Shown in pieces: positions 21,266 to 32,943 of a DNA stretch of 64,000 bases. The notes under the pieces are model-generated. The model was not told where the DNA came from. It saw only the letters and a program-made list of their open reading frames with translations, and ran no database searches. This DNA is from Dentipellis sp. KUC8613 (lineage: Eukaryota > Basidiomycota > Agaricomycetes > Russulales > Hericiaceae), in contig NSJX01000070.1 in NCBI GenBank assembly GCA_002286715.1, positions 51,039 to 115,038 of the forward strand, written 5' to 3'. Made by a program: the position numbers and the translations under genes. Positions within the stretch are counted from its first letter, which is position 1; every line of letters starts with the position of its first letter.

Positions 21266-22713
21266 ATGTCGATTCCGACGGTGACCCTCAACGACGGCAA
21301 CAAGGTGCGCGTTTAGGCTCTGCGCGCGGTGTGCGTGCGTAATTGACGCGTCTGTAGATCCCGGTTATCGGCTTCGGGACGGGCAGCTCGCTGTATGAGA
21401 AGGTAAGCCGATAAGGCGTGTGTGCGCCCAGGAGCACTTGCTCAACTGAATGTCGGGTGCGGGGTTGGGCAGGATGCGACGGAGTACGTCGACCATGCGT
21501 TAGAGGCCGGGTTCTCGCATATTGACACTGCCGCGAGTGCGTTGCGTTTCCCCTATTTTACGCGTGGACGCGAGACTGATGTAGGTGTTACTAAATTCTG
21601 TGTTTACAGTCTACAAGAACGAGTCCTCGGTGGGCGAGGCGATCCGCGCGAGCGGGCTGGAGAGGTCCGATCTGTGGGTCACGACGAAGTATGACGGCGG
21701 GGACATCCTGCAGGGGATCCAGACGAGCCTTAGCAAGGTGCGTCACATCTTCTACACAAGATATGCTGGTTTTGCTTATGCCGGGACGTGCAGCTTGGGC
21801 TGAAGTCGGTCGACCTGTATCTCATCCACTTCCCGCGCCTCGTGAGCAGCGATTTCGAAGGTGCCTGGGAGGAGTTTGAGAAGCTGAAGAAGGACGGGCT
21901 CGCGAAGTGCGTTTGCGTGGTTGGATTTTGATGTGGTTCTCAAAAGTGTGTGTGCTGAATGGGGTTCGGATTGGGCTTGCAGGAGTATTGGCGTCAGCAA
22001 CTTCTCGGTGCAGGACTTGAAGACGGTCGTCAATTCGGGAAGCATCACGCCCTCTGTGAATCAGGTACGTGTCCTTGCTCAGACTTGACTTTCAAACACT
22101 TCTCACTTCTGACGACACGATGCGCTCATAGATTCGCCTGCACCCGTATAATTACGCCTCATACAAGGACCTGCTCGCGTACAGTGCGCAGCACAACATC
22201 GTTATCGAGGCATACGGCAGTCTCGCGTAAGTTCCACCCCTTTCCCATTCATTCTATGGTTTTGTGAAACTCAACGGGACTTGCCAGGCCCATCACGACG
22301 TACCCTGGCGGCCCAGTTGACAAGGTTCTCGCCACAATCGCGAAGCGCATCGGCGGCACGCCGGCACAGGTCATCTTCAAATGGGTCATCGCGAAGGGTG
22401 CTGTCGTCGTCACCACGACGTCCAAGGAGTCGCGCCTGAAGGAGTACCTCGCCGTTGTCGACCTCCGTACGTCTGCCTGCTCCGTTTCCTGTTTCCGTCT
22501 GCAATCGCGCGGGATGCTGATAACGGACGGCGAATTTACAGCTGACCTGACTGCGGACGAAATTGCCGCCATCGAGGAAGCTGGCGCGAAAGGACCGTCC
22601 TCGACGTCGCAGGCCGTGGCGCGTGCTTCGTTCTACGCGCTCTTCACCTTGTCGTTGGCCTCAGTGTGCTTCTTCATGTTGTCTCCGATGGCCCTGACTC
22701 GCCGTTCGTGCTG
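21266..22713 (+). CDS. Aldo-keto reductase with C-terminal membrane anchor
   Basis: An NADPH-dependent (alpha/beta)8-barrel oxidoreductase that reduces aldehydes or ketones. It has about ten small exons and about 310 aa. The start MSIPTVTLNDGNK is followed by IPVIGFGTGSSLYEK. The catalytic tetrad is present: Asp in GFSHIDTA (about 46), Tyr in YKNES (about 51), Lys in LWVTTKYD (about 76) and His in DLYLIHFPR. The motif GVSNFSVQDLKTVV and a C-terminal KGAVVVTTTSKESRL (cofactor loop, K-x-S/T-S-x-x-R type) also fit. Oddity: after the barrel comes a hydrophobic stretch, ALFTLSLASVCFFMLSP, ending MALTRRSC. This looks like a tail anchor for the ER or another membrane, whereas most AKRs are soluble. 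Substrate not predictable. Confidence 0.9.
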
Positions 22714-23238
22714 AGTAGGCCATTGTATGATTTATTCGTAGACTGCGATTTTCGTAGAGTTATCTGGTGAGTACTAGTGCTATCGGGACTTTTTTTGGCA
22801 GATTTCTCAACGGCCCCCGGTAGTCTTGTATAGAGTTCTGTTATGGACTATGCGTGCTGCACCACGCTGGACACTGTACACATGCAGCTTTAAAGTCGTG
22901 CCTGGCGTCGGCAATTTCTTGGACATTCTACTTATTTTGAGGACGGCTGCCGCGAGATACGTAGCACGTGCTACCGAGGTGCCAGGTGACGCTGGCCACC
23001 TCATGCGAAGTTCAGATGACACGACTTCTACTTCTTACTATCGACTACGTAGCACTGGTAAGACCTTTTCAAGACGGTTTATTTACAGCAGGGCGGCCCG
23101 AGTCGAGCAGTGTGACGTCGGCTCGAGACCTGTTGCGGAGCCGCTACGGGGGTTCTCAGTGATGTCGAGCACACTGACGAACGCTTTTAAGCCTTCGAGA
23201 GCGCGAGGGAGTAACTCCATTACCTGTCGCAGCTGACA
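22714..23238. other. Intergenic, no gene seen
   Basis: A plus-strand ORF at 22826-23236 has no motif and sits in the promoter region of the secreted protein gene. Confidence 0.5.
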
Positions 23239-26200
23239 ATGGGTTTCCTTAGGTGTGCATCTGTACAGATCTTTTGTTTACCTGGCATTGACGAGACAAT
23301 TTTCAGGACATCTATTCGAACGCTTCTGGTTTTTACAGCTGCATGCGCCCCTCTGCAATATGCTGCCGCCCAGAACCCGACGCTGGGCCTATCCGATGGG
23401 TTCCTCACCTTCAATACTTCCACCTTCGCTGTCCAGCTTGTCAAGGATTCACAGACGCTTTACTCCCTCAAGCCGCAGAACGAGGCCAACGGCTTCGACT
23501 TTATCCCGTACGACGTGATGTCGCAGCGGCAGTACAACGGCAACTACCACCTGGGCGATATCACCTTCCGCGCGCGCGTTGCGGGTACAACTGCCTGGAT
23601 CAGCGGCGACTCGTCCGCGGCGCGTAAGAACGTGACCGCGTTGCCGGCGTCTGGGAACACGCTCGGTGCCGCGAACCTGGGGCCCACGCTGCCGGCGAAT
23701 TCGCTCCTGAACATCACGCGGCGCTGGGTGCTCGAGGACGGTCAGCTGCAGCTCCTCTTTGATGTCGCGAACGCGCAGAACCAGTCCGTCGAGATTGGGG
23801 CGCTCGGCGCGCCGCTGGAGTTCAATAATGTGCGTGTGCTCTTGGCTGATGTCGCAGTCGTGACGCATGATACATTGATGCGGGGCTCACAATGGGGATT
23901 AGATCTTCACCAATAGGACGGCGGCGCAGACGAACGAGGAGTGCAGCCTCTTCGACCCGTACATCGGACAGGACGCTGGCTACGTGCAGGTGACGCCGCT
24001 CCTTGGCACCCTGCCCCCACTGGTCGTCGTCCCCGTAGGCAAATCGCCTCTCGAGGGCTGGCGCTTCCTCCCCGAAAGCACGTCCACGTTTCTCGCGTAC
24101 CAGTCCCAGACGTTCGAGGGCCTGTACGAGTGGCAATTCCACACGCTTGCGTACGCCGAGAACGAATGGGCTAATGCGACGCCATGGAATGCCCCGAGCT
24201 CAGTCACGCTTCGACCTGGCGAGACGCGCACCTATGGCCTGCAGTTCCTCCTGGCTCCATCCATCCGCGGCATCGAGGACACGCTGCAAGCTGCGAAGCG
24301 GCCCGTCGCCGTTGGCATCCCAGGCTACATCGTCCCGTCTGACCTCCCCGCCAAACTTTTCCTCAACTACCCTTCGCGCGTCAAATCGCTCTCAGCCAGC
24401 CCGTCAGGCGCGCTGAGCTGGACGACGAATAACGACGCGCAGACGGAGGGCTGGATTGGCTACACCATTTCTGGGAAATCCTGGGGCCGCGCTAGGCTTT
24501 CCATCACGTATGAGGACAGTACAGTGCAGACGGTGCACTACTACGTGACCAAGCCTGCGGTAGAGGCTATCGGCGACTTGGGCCAGTTCTTGACCACCGA
24601 GCAGTGGTTCAACGACTCTTCGGACCCGTTTAACCGCTCGCCGTCGGTCATCAGCTATGATCGCCAAGTGAACGCCGTGGTGCGCGATGACCCGCGGGCG
24701 TGGATCCCTGGGCTGAGCGATGAGGCGGGCGCGGGCTCGTGGCTTGCTGCGGCGATGAAGCAGTACGTGCAGCCGAGTGCGGCGGAGGTGGTGAAGATGG
24801 AGGCGTTCGTGAATCAGACTCTATGGGGGTCTGTGCAGAACTTCAATGGTACGTAGTACCCGTTGTGATACTCGTCTTCTGTTTCCTCACGTACGGTGTC
24901 TTCCTCCCAAAGGTACTGTAAAAAAGGTAGTTCTTCTTCAATAACTCCTCTAGTACAAAAGGCTGATCACGTACCACAGTCCGTGTACTTCTACCAGCCT
25001 GGCCTGGTTCCAGCATACGATTACCCGAGCACAATCGACTGGGGCAACTGGTGGTCCTGGAATGAAGCTGCTTCATATGCGACTGACCGCGCCTACGACT
25101 ACGTGCATGTCGCCAACGCATACTGGGCGCTCTACCGTGTCGCCAGGAATTATCCCGCGCTGGTCAGCGTGCACGACTGGCAATGGTACTTGAACCAGGC
25201 AGTGTTGACCATCGCAACTGTCACAGACGGAAGGGTCGGATATGCGGACGACGGGTGGATGGGCGAGACAGCTTTCAGGCTGATTTTGGATGACCTGCAG
25301 AGAGAGGGGTTGGCTGCAAATGCAACACTTGTTGAGAGTAGGATGAAAGCCCGACAACAAATCTGGGCCGGGGAGCGATATCCGTGAGCGGTCCTCCCTG
25401 ATCGCATGTTCCCTAATTTTTATGCTCACTGTGTCCTCGGGCTTCAGATTCGGGTCAGAGATGGCATGGGACTCGACAGGTCAGGAGGGCGTGTACGCAT
25501 GGAGCGCGTACTTCAACGACAGTAACACCGCGATCAACGCGCTCAACTCGATCCTCGCCTACCAGCCCACTGTGCCTCACTGGGGCTACAACGGAAACGC
25601 CAGGAGATACTGGTATGCGCCCACTTACCCCGGAAAGCACGTCGAGCTCATACATGTCCATGCGTGTGCCTTGTAAAGGGACAACGTCTACGGCGGGAAG
25701 CTGCAGCGCATCGAGCGTCAGATCCATCACTATGGAAGCGGGCTCAATGCGCTTCCGCTGCTTGCAGCCTATCAGGCGTCGCCGAACGACACCTACCTCC
25801 TGCGCGCCGGCTTCGGCGGCATCTCCGGGCCTTTGTCCAACATCGACCAAGGCGGATTTGCTGCGGCGTCGTTCCACTCGTTCGAAGACACGCTGCAGTG
25901 GGACGGGTACTCCGGCGACTACGGACCCAACTTCGTCGGCCTTGCCATGGGTACGGGAGTGTTCCTGGCCGAGCTTGACACGTTTGGCTGGCAGGCGTTT
26001 GGCGGCGAGGTCCTGAGCACGAGTCCGACCGTGCGCGTGCGCATCGCAGACGCGGTTCGCAGGCGGGTGTTTATCGCCCCACTTGGGGCCACGCTTGCGC
26101 TGGACGCGGGCGCGTTTGAGCAGGTCGAGTATGACCCTCGCGCCCGCACCGTCCGCGTGGAGCTGGCCGCAGCTCCAGAAGGAGTAACGCAAGCGGCAGC

Positions 26201-26342
26201 AGCGGAGCAAGGAAGGTTGGTGGTCAGACAGACAGGCGGCGAGGGTGAGTTGCGGCCAACGAGCTCGTTGAAACAGGACGCCGGCGCATGGGTCATCCCC
26301 CTTGTGAACGGCAAAGGGGAAGTGACGCTGGCGTCAGGATGA
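23239..26342 (+). CDS. Secreted DUF5695-like protein (six-hairpin glycosidase-like)
   Basis: A predicted extracellular protein of about 930 aa. A 14-nt first exon (23239-23252) spliced over a 54-nt intron gives MGFLRTSIRTLLVFTAACAP followed by LQYAAAQ, a textbook signal peptide. Further in-phase introns lie after FNN, FNG, RYP and RRYW. A 14-nt micro-exon (24913-24926) is needed to join FNG to SVYFYQPG. The N-terminal half is beta-rich (LYEWQFHTLAYAENEWANAT). The C-terminal half is rich in Trp/Tyr and helices (TIDWGNWWSWNEAASYATDR, YWALYRVARNYPAL, GYSGDYGPNFVGLAMGTG), like alpha/alpha-toroid glycosidases. Many N-x-S/T sites suit secretion. I take it as the fungal/bacterial DUF5695 family, with a role in polysaccharide breakdown inferred; substrate unknown. 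Confidence 0.7.
24913..24926 (+). other. Predicted 14-nt micro-exon
   Basis: Between the end of exon FNG (24848) and SVYFYQPG (about 24979) the frame can be kept only by a tiny exon GTACTGTAAAAAAG. It is preceded by a cccaaag acceptor and followed by a gtagtt donor, and gives NGTVKKSVYF. Confidence 0.5.
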
Positions 26343-26932
26343 CGGCCCGTAGATCCAGATCTCCTGCGACACGGAGCTAGTTTCACAATTTGACGCACAA
26401 CGTAGGAGGCACGGGTGTCAAGATAATGTTTTAACAGATAGCGCGCGTACTATGGTGTCGGTTACTACATGCCGCAATGTGTACTCTTCGTGTTTGGGAT
26501 ATCTACAGTTTTCGAGTTTGCATGCGGGGGGTGGTTGTAGCAAAAAAAGACAAAATGTTGTCACACAGGCGCAAGGTCCGAATGTGAACCAATGAGGAAA
26601 GGGAGTGTATGATTGTGCGTGCGGTTGAATAATAACACAAGATTGCTAGGAGAGTTGAAGAGGAAAGAGAGCAGCAAAATGAAGAGAGGAAAAGAGGGAG
26701 AGGGATGGGGAAGCAGGATCGTAGAGAGGATGAAAGAGTGTCTCCGGTATCGATGAGAAGAAATATTTACAAGATGAAAAGAAAAACCATTACACTGACC
26801 ACGTTCAGAGGGAGAGGAACCACGGTCTGCTGTAGAGTAGGGAATTCTAGCCTCGATAGAGATGGAGAAGAGGCAAGCTAACGATATATAGTCCATCACG
26901 AAGAACCAAGAGGAGCGCATATAGAGTCGTGC
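26343..26932. other. Convergent intergenic, 3' ends
   Basis: Purine-rich on the plus strand (26630-26740), so pyrimidine-rich on the other. It holds the 3' flanks of two convergent genes; no coding sequence seen. Confidence 0.5.
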
Positions 26933-29900
26933 TCATGATGGCGGTTTCCAGCTCGAGGGCGGAGAGACGGCGCCCACCAGCCCTTGCCCTTGCGAAGGAT
27001 TTGGTCGCCTGCCGGCGGGTCCTACCGCAGGTGCAGTCCCCGACGGGGCAGTCTTCGTCCTAGCCCTCGGGCCCTCCCTCCTGTTCTGTCCACCCATCGC
27101 ACCCCCAGGAGGTATAGCAGGTACCGGAGGCGCATGGCTCTGCCTGAACGCGCGCGACGAGCGATCCGCCGAGGGCGACGGTCCGAAGTTCTCGCCATAG
27201 ACACTGCGCGTCCCACCCCACTGCGACCCACCCCACTGTGAGCCGCCACCAATCTCGCTGGGCGCATACGCACTCCCGGCGTACATCGAGCGTGCCGCCT
27301 GCGGATACATCATCCCTCCATTCGGCCAGCCCATGCCCATGCCACCGCCCATGCCCATCGGGTACATGCCCATGCCCATGTTATTCATAGGCATTCCATT
27401 CATGGGCACGTTCATCCCACCGCCTATGACGCTTGGCGCGCGGCCGCCACCCCATCCGCTCACGCTCGACCCACGCTCCCACTCGTCCGCAGCATTCTGC
27501 ATCGCCTGTTGTGCGACAGCATACTGGTATGTCTGCTTGGCGATCATCATGGCGTGCTGGTGCGCGGCGAGCATCATCGGGTCCATCGGCGGCTGCATGC
27601 CCATGCCCATGTTCATCGGCATGTTCATGCCCATGCCCATGTTCGGCATGCTCGGGAACTGCGCCGGCGGCGCCGAGGCGGACTGGTAGGGAACGCCCAG
27701 GGTCGACCCGGACGACGGGAATGGCACGGGCGGATTGCCGCCATACATGCTCATGGGGTTCATGCGCGGGCCGCCTGTCATCGGGTCCTCGTCTTCGACT
27801 TCCTGGATCGGGCCCTTGCCGTTGACGACTCTACCCAGCTGCGTGGTGTACGCGAGGTCAGTAAGGATAGTCCAAGGGTAGGTAGTATCTGGGGAAGCAA
27901 TATCCTACCTCGATAGAGGCCTTCGCTTCTTCGCGCCGCCTCTCCTTCCTCCGGTTCTCCGCAACCCGCTCCTTCTCGCTCTCCTCACTCGCACTCGCGC
28001 TAGTACTCGCACCGAGGCTTTTCTTCCGCTCGCGCTCGCGCTCCGCCTCCTGCGTCTCCATGAACGTGACGCTCGCGCGCTTGCGATGGCGATACGCAGT
28101 CGGGCTGCCGCTGGGCGTGCTGCTGACGACGCTCGGCGCGCTCGTCCAGCCCTGCTGCTTCTCAAACTGCGGCCGCTTCTTCTCGTTCGCCGCCTCCCGA
28201 TCCCGGCCGCGCTCGTACCCCTTGCCCGCGAGCGCCGGCGGGATCCCGAGCTCGCTCCCGTCGCGCGGCGTCGGCGGCAGCCGGCCGCTGCTCGAGTCGC
28301 CCGTCGAGCTCGCGGGGCTGTTGTCGCGCAGCACGCCCGTGAACGGCCGGGGCGGTGGCGCGGACGTCTTGGAGCCCGTGACGTCGTTCTTGGGAATGCG
28401 CGACACGAGCGTCGCTTGGGGCGGGCGCGCCTTGGACGGCTGTGGTTGTGGTTGTGGTTGTGGTTGTGGCTGAGGTTGGCGCTGCGGTGGGAGTTGCGGC
28501 TTGGGGAGCGGCGGGTCCTCGAGCGTGAGCCCCCTCGAGCTCGTCCGCGGCGGGCTCTTCACGACGCGCACCGTCGGCTGCTCGGCCGCGCTCGCCTCCT
28601 TGGCCTTGGCCTCGCTCGCCTTTGACGCGATCTGCTCGAGCCCGGTGATGGTGCTCATCGACGCGGAGCTCGCGTGCGAGATCGGGCGCGACGTGACCGC
28701 GAACGACGGCGGGGGGTGGCGCTCGCGGATGGGCGTCGGCACGATCGGCACCGCGTTCTCTGAGACGGCGGACGTCGGCGACTGCGTGTACGGCAGCGAC
28801 GACGGGGACTGGGGTGACGACGACGGCGACGCGGACGCGTCGAGCTTGAGGTCGAGCCGCGGGGGGCCCGCGGCGGCCTTGGGCGCGGGCTGCGCGATGG
28901 CGTCGGGCGGCAACGTCTTGCTCGTATGCGGATGGTGCGCCGACGCGCCGACGCCAGAGGTGAGCGCAGCGAGGCGCTCGCCGAGGCCGAGCGAGTACGA
29001 GCGCGCGTTGTGCCGCTGCTGCTGCTGCTGCTGCTGCTGCGCGGGCTTGTCTTTGTCGGCGTCCTTGGCAGGGAGCGGCGGCGGCGGCTTGTCCGCGTCG
29101 GGCGCAGGCGGGCGCAGGTCCGCGTTGTCGATCGTGCGTCGTGGGATTGGCATGGGCCTGTGGCCTGTCAACTCGTTGATGTCGATGAGAGGCTTGGCAG
29201 GCCGCCGGCCGCTCGAGGCCGTCGATACTGCGCTGCCGGGCCGAGGGGGCGGCAGGAGCGCGGCGAGGGGCGCGTCGTCCGAGTCGGACGAGGAGCTGGA
29301 GTCGGACGAGGTGGACGAGGACGAGCGCAGGCGGGAACGAGGGCGTGTGATGGCGGGAGAGACCCTCGCAGGCATCTTTGACGCTGTGGGAAGCTTGTTC
29401 AGCACGGAGATAGGAGCGGATGGCAAGATGAATGTTTACCTGCTTCGGTCGCACGTCGAGCCGCGGCGTCAGGGACGAGCGCAGAGGCGGATGCGCTGGC
29501 ACGTTCCCTCAGGGGCACGATGGGCGACGTCTGGCTCGGCGAGGCCTGCGTGCTGCCGCTCGTGCTGGCGGTTGGCAGCGGCATGGAGGGAGAAGGCGAG
29601 CCGAAGGGGGACGACAGCTTCTGGGACGCGGGTGAGCGGTGGCCGAGCTCGGACTGGGCGTTCCTTGTGGTGCGTTGGGTGATGGTCCCCCTCCTGCCCG
29701 GGCGCAGTGTGTCTTCGGCCTCGGATTCAGAGTCCTCGAGTTCGTCTGAGGACTCGGAGGAGTCCGAATCCGAGAAGAGGCGCGAGGCGGAGGCGGAGGC
29801 GCGGGCGATGGCCTGCGCGGTGGCCCTCGACACAGGGGGGACACTCGCCGAGGGCGAGCCGACGGTCGACGAGCGCTGGCGGCCTCGTGGGGGATTGCTG

Positions 29901-30889
29901 TCACTGGGGGATAGTCTCGGGCTCGGACGTCTTCCGAGAACAGGTGACTCCGCTTTAAGACCACGGCTGGAGGGAGTGGGCGAGGCTGCAGCGCTGCGGC
30001 GGGCCTGTGCCTCGCGGAAGGCGGCGACGGAGATGCGCTGGGACGAGTCGCTCGCGAAGCTCTCGCCGCGGGGTCGTGGTCGCACGGGGGGCGCATAGTG
30101 GTCGAGGGACGAGGGCGGGCGTTCGGGCAGGGGAGATGTGGAGGGTGAGGCGTTCACGTGGCGGAAGGATTTGAGATTGAAGGACGAGTCGTTCAGGGGC
30201 GGTGCGATAGGGTCGAGACAATCTTGAGGCGGCGGCTTGGATTTGGAGCGGTCGCGCGAGCGGGCCCATGCGAAGAATCCGTGATGGTCTTTCGTCTTCT
30301 TGGGCGAAGTGGGCTTGACGGGGGTGGTGGTGTGTGGATCGGGGTTGCTCATGGTCTCGTACGCGCGTGCGGCATCCAAGGACGCTGCACGCTTGTAGTC
30401 GTTCGGGGGAAGAGAACGTGTGGAGAGTGCGTTTTGCGGGTCGTCGTAGGAGCCAAAGATGGCGGATCGGGACGGCGGGGGGCGAAGGAGATCGTCGCGA
30501 GGGGAGCCATACGAAGACTGGGGGACCCTCAGAGAATTGTCATAGAGATTCTGCTTACTGGACGAAGCGACCATGTTCGGGTTCGACTGCTTCCTGCGAC
30601 CAAACGGTATTTTGAGCTTGGTCGAGGACGCGCTCGAAGGAGAGTCGAACTGGTAGACGCTGTTGCGCATGGCCGGCGAGTTTGGGTCTGCCAAAACGTA
30701 GTCTGTCTCGACAGATAGACCTGAATCATCGACTTCTCTCTCTGAAGTATCTGCCACGCTGGCCGAGCGTTGGCTCTTCCCGCTCGAAGGGGGTGGTTCC
30801 CGCCATGCGTCCTGTGATTCCGCGTGGTTCTTCCGGGGCGACCTGGACTTGTCGCGTTTACCAAAGATACCAAGAAACCCGCCAGCCAT
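26933..30889 (-). CDS. Large intrinsically disordered Ser/Pro-rich protein
   Basis: Three long exons (about 30889-29400, 29426-27860 and 27860-26933) join into a protein of about 1200 aa. The start MAGGFLGIFGKRDKSRSPRK is basic. The first two thirds is rich in Ser, Pro and Arg with many SP and RxxS phospho-site-like motifs and acidic Ser clusters (DSDSSESSDELEDSESE). The middle carries a poly-Gln tract (CTG codons, 29014-29041) and a PQ dipeptide run (28438-28476). The C-terminal part is a Met/Gly repeat region (MGMGMNMPMNMGMGMQ), interrupted by a short helix-forming segment MMIAKQTYQYAVAQQAMQNA. No globular domain. Similar proteins are common in basidiomycetes and lack an assigned function; cortical, scaffold or condensate roles are guesses. 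Confidence 0.75.
28438..28476. repeat. ttgtgg hexamer run (Pro-Gln codons)
   Basis: Repeated ggttgt units lie inside the disordered-protein gene. On its coding strand they encode alternating Gln and Pro. Confidence 0.8.
29014..29041. repeat. CTG/CAG trinucleotide run (poly-Gln)
   Basis: About nine gct/gca triplets encode a poly-Gln tract in the disordered protein. Length variation between strains is likely. Confidence 0.85.
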
Positions 30890-32943
30890 GCAGCTAGCTC
30901 ACATGCACGGTCAACGAGGAAGAAGGAAGGAAGAGGGGAAGGGAAAAGATGCCGAACAAGAGGGGCGAGGAGGAGGAGGGCCTGAATCCAGTGGCTGGCA
31001 CGTGGTCCGCGGGGTCTCGGTTTTCGGGGTCTTTCCTCCTGTTTCTGAGCTGCGGCGCGTCCATCTTTCTTTCTTTCCATCCCCAGACAATGGAGAGCTC
31101 TTCATAGCAAAATGACGGAAATATTGGCGTAATATCTCCATTTTATAGGCGCATATTTGACTGATTTAACATATGAGTCTCTCACCAGTTGTCTTACTGC
31201 ATGTGCACCGCGCTGAAACCGCGTGCACGGTCGACCTTCTTCCGTCCGAAGAGAACGCTCGATCGCATACTTTTGTGGCCAGGATTTCCGGCTGAATGAA
31301 CGCGGCATGGATTGTAAGTTTCCTCAACAAATCAGATTACCACGATAACCGACCCCGTGAGACGAACATTCAATGCGCTTCGACTTCGCCCAGGCAACCA
31401 GCTCACCATTCTCACACCAAAACAGCCCATCGAGCTAAAACCGTTACCTCGGAAGGTCGTCAGCTCACGTGCATATACTTCTAACTGATGAGATAGGCTT
31501 CGTGGGGGAGGATCCGACACCTATCGTCAAGATCCTCAGATAGCTAGGCGATATAAATACCCCAGACCGTAAGCAATCTTCTGTTCTTTATTTCTGACTG
31601 TAGCGAAAAAATGCTGTTTGTTCAGAACAATGATCAAATTTTCTGCTTGCAAGAAGCTGGATTCTTCAGCATCGTCATTGAACGAAAATCATCCTGATGG
31701 TTTGCATCACTGTAGGCCATCTTGTTCCCATCGGTTACCTCGCGCGGTTGTTACTACGATGCATGCTAAAAAAAAACATATTGTGTAGAGACCCAATCAT
31801 GCATAGGATTTAGCTCGCGCACCATGGAATCGCGAAGACGTCGTGAGCGAGGCCTTCTGCACAAATAGGTTGTGCTACGGTGAGTAATATTCTTTGAAAT
31901 GAACCGCTGGATTACCTGCCAGAGAGTTGCCAGAGAGTGTCATTCCAAGTCCATTTTTCCAGCCGACGCTATCTGCAGTTGAATTTCCCTGCGGTCAGAC
32001 CCGCGTTTGATTTCGTCCCCTGTCAACCTTCTCTCCGCTGCTCCCTGCGAAGCATTTGCTTCCCGTCAGTCCTCGGATTTATCGCTGTGAAGCTACCCTC
32101 TTCGTGAACCCGCTTGCCCCGCGAGTTTACCACTTTCGGAAAACTGCCACGGACTCCTGCATCCCCTTTTTGTCTCCGACCTTATTCAGGTCGCATTTGC
32201 CGGCTTCTGCCCGAGCGGATGCCTCGTGCAACAGCAAGTGCCCTTGCCTTGCTAACGGTGTGCGTGGTCGGTCGGTCAGGCGAGTGCCCTACTTTGTCGT
32301 TGTTGCCCCACAATTCCTTATAAAGACTTTGGGTCTTTCTTTGTAGTGGCATAGAAGTTCAAGAAGTAAACTACCCCCTATATCAAGCCGGCCGTGTTGT
32401 GCTGTTCACTGCCCGATCTGGTCGAATCCCCGCCGCGACGCATCACGCGTCAAGACTCCTCTGAGCGTCGCTCATGACCCTGCGCACAACATCACCATCA
32501 AAAAAATAAACCCGCAGCAGTCGTCATGAAATATGTCCGGCCGCACATGTCAAAGCATAGCTGAGCGTCATAAGAGACTTGCCGCGCATCCCCACCTAGC
32601 ACGCAGGGCTTTAAATCCGTTCCGACTTCTCTCGCTGACCGATGTCAATTGAATAATGAATCCTGTGCACGCTGCGAGCATACCGCGCACATACTTAAAG
32701 TACATTGTACACCAGGCTGTGATTGAGTAAACTCGGTTATACACTCTGGCTGAGACTGTGGTCTCGGTGCGGGGGCGGGGCGGCGGGCGCCGGGATGACG
32801 TCAGAATCAAGTACTTCCGCCGTGTCCGACGTCTCAGTCGGGTCGCCCGCCACCCAATTGCATAATAAGTCTCATGCCCCCGAAGAACGTCGTCCTCCAT
32901 CCTCCTCTCCTCCTACCTCCCATCCCCCTCGAACTCTTCTATA
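30890..32943. other. 2-kb intergenic region
   Basis: No supported gene. A TATA-like element (tataaa, 31552-31557) stands 60 bp before a 28-codon ORF starting at 31612, too little to call. The right end is the promoter of the second MARVEL-like gene. Confidence 0.5.

Noticed and set aside
28501..29682. 393-codon plus-strand ORF and a 446-codon minus-strand ORF in another frame (28162-29502)
   Set aside because: Shadows of the disordered protein, produced by its GC-rich low-complexity codons.
31552..31698. TATA box followed by a 28-codon ORF at 31612
   Set aside because: Too short, no splice partner and no CAAX end that would suggest a pheromone precursor.
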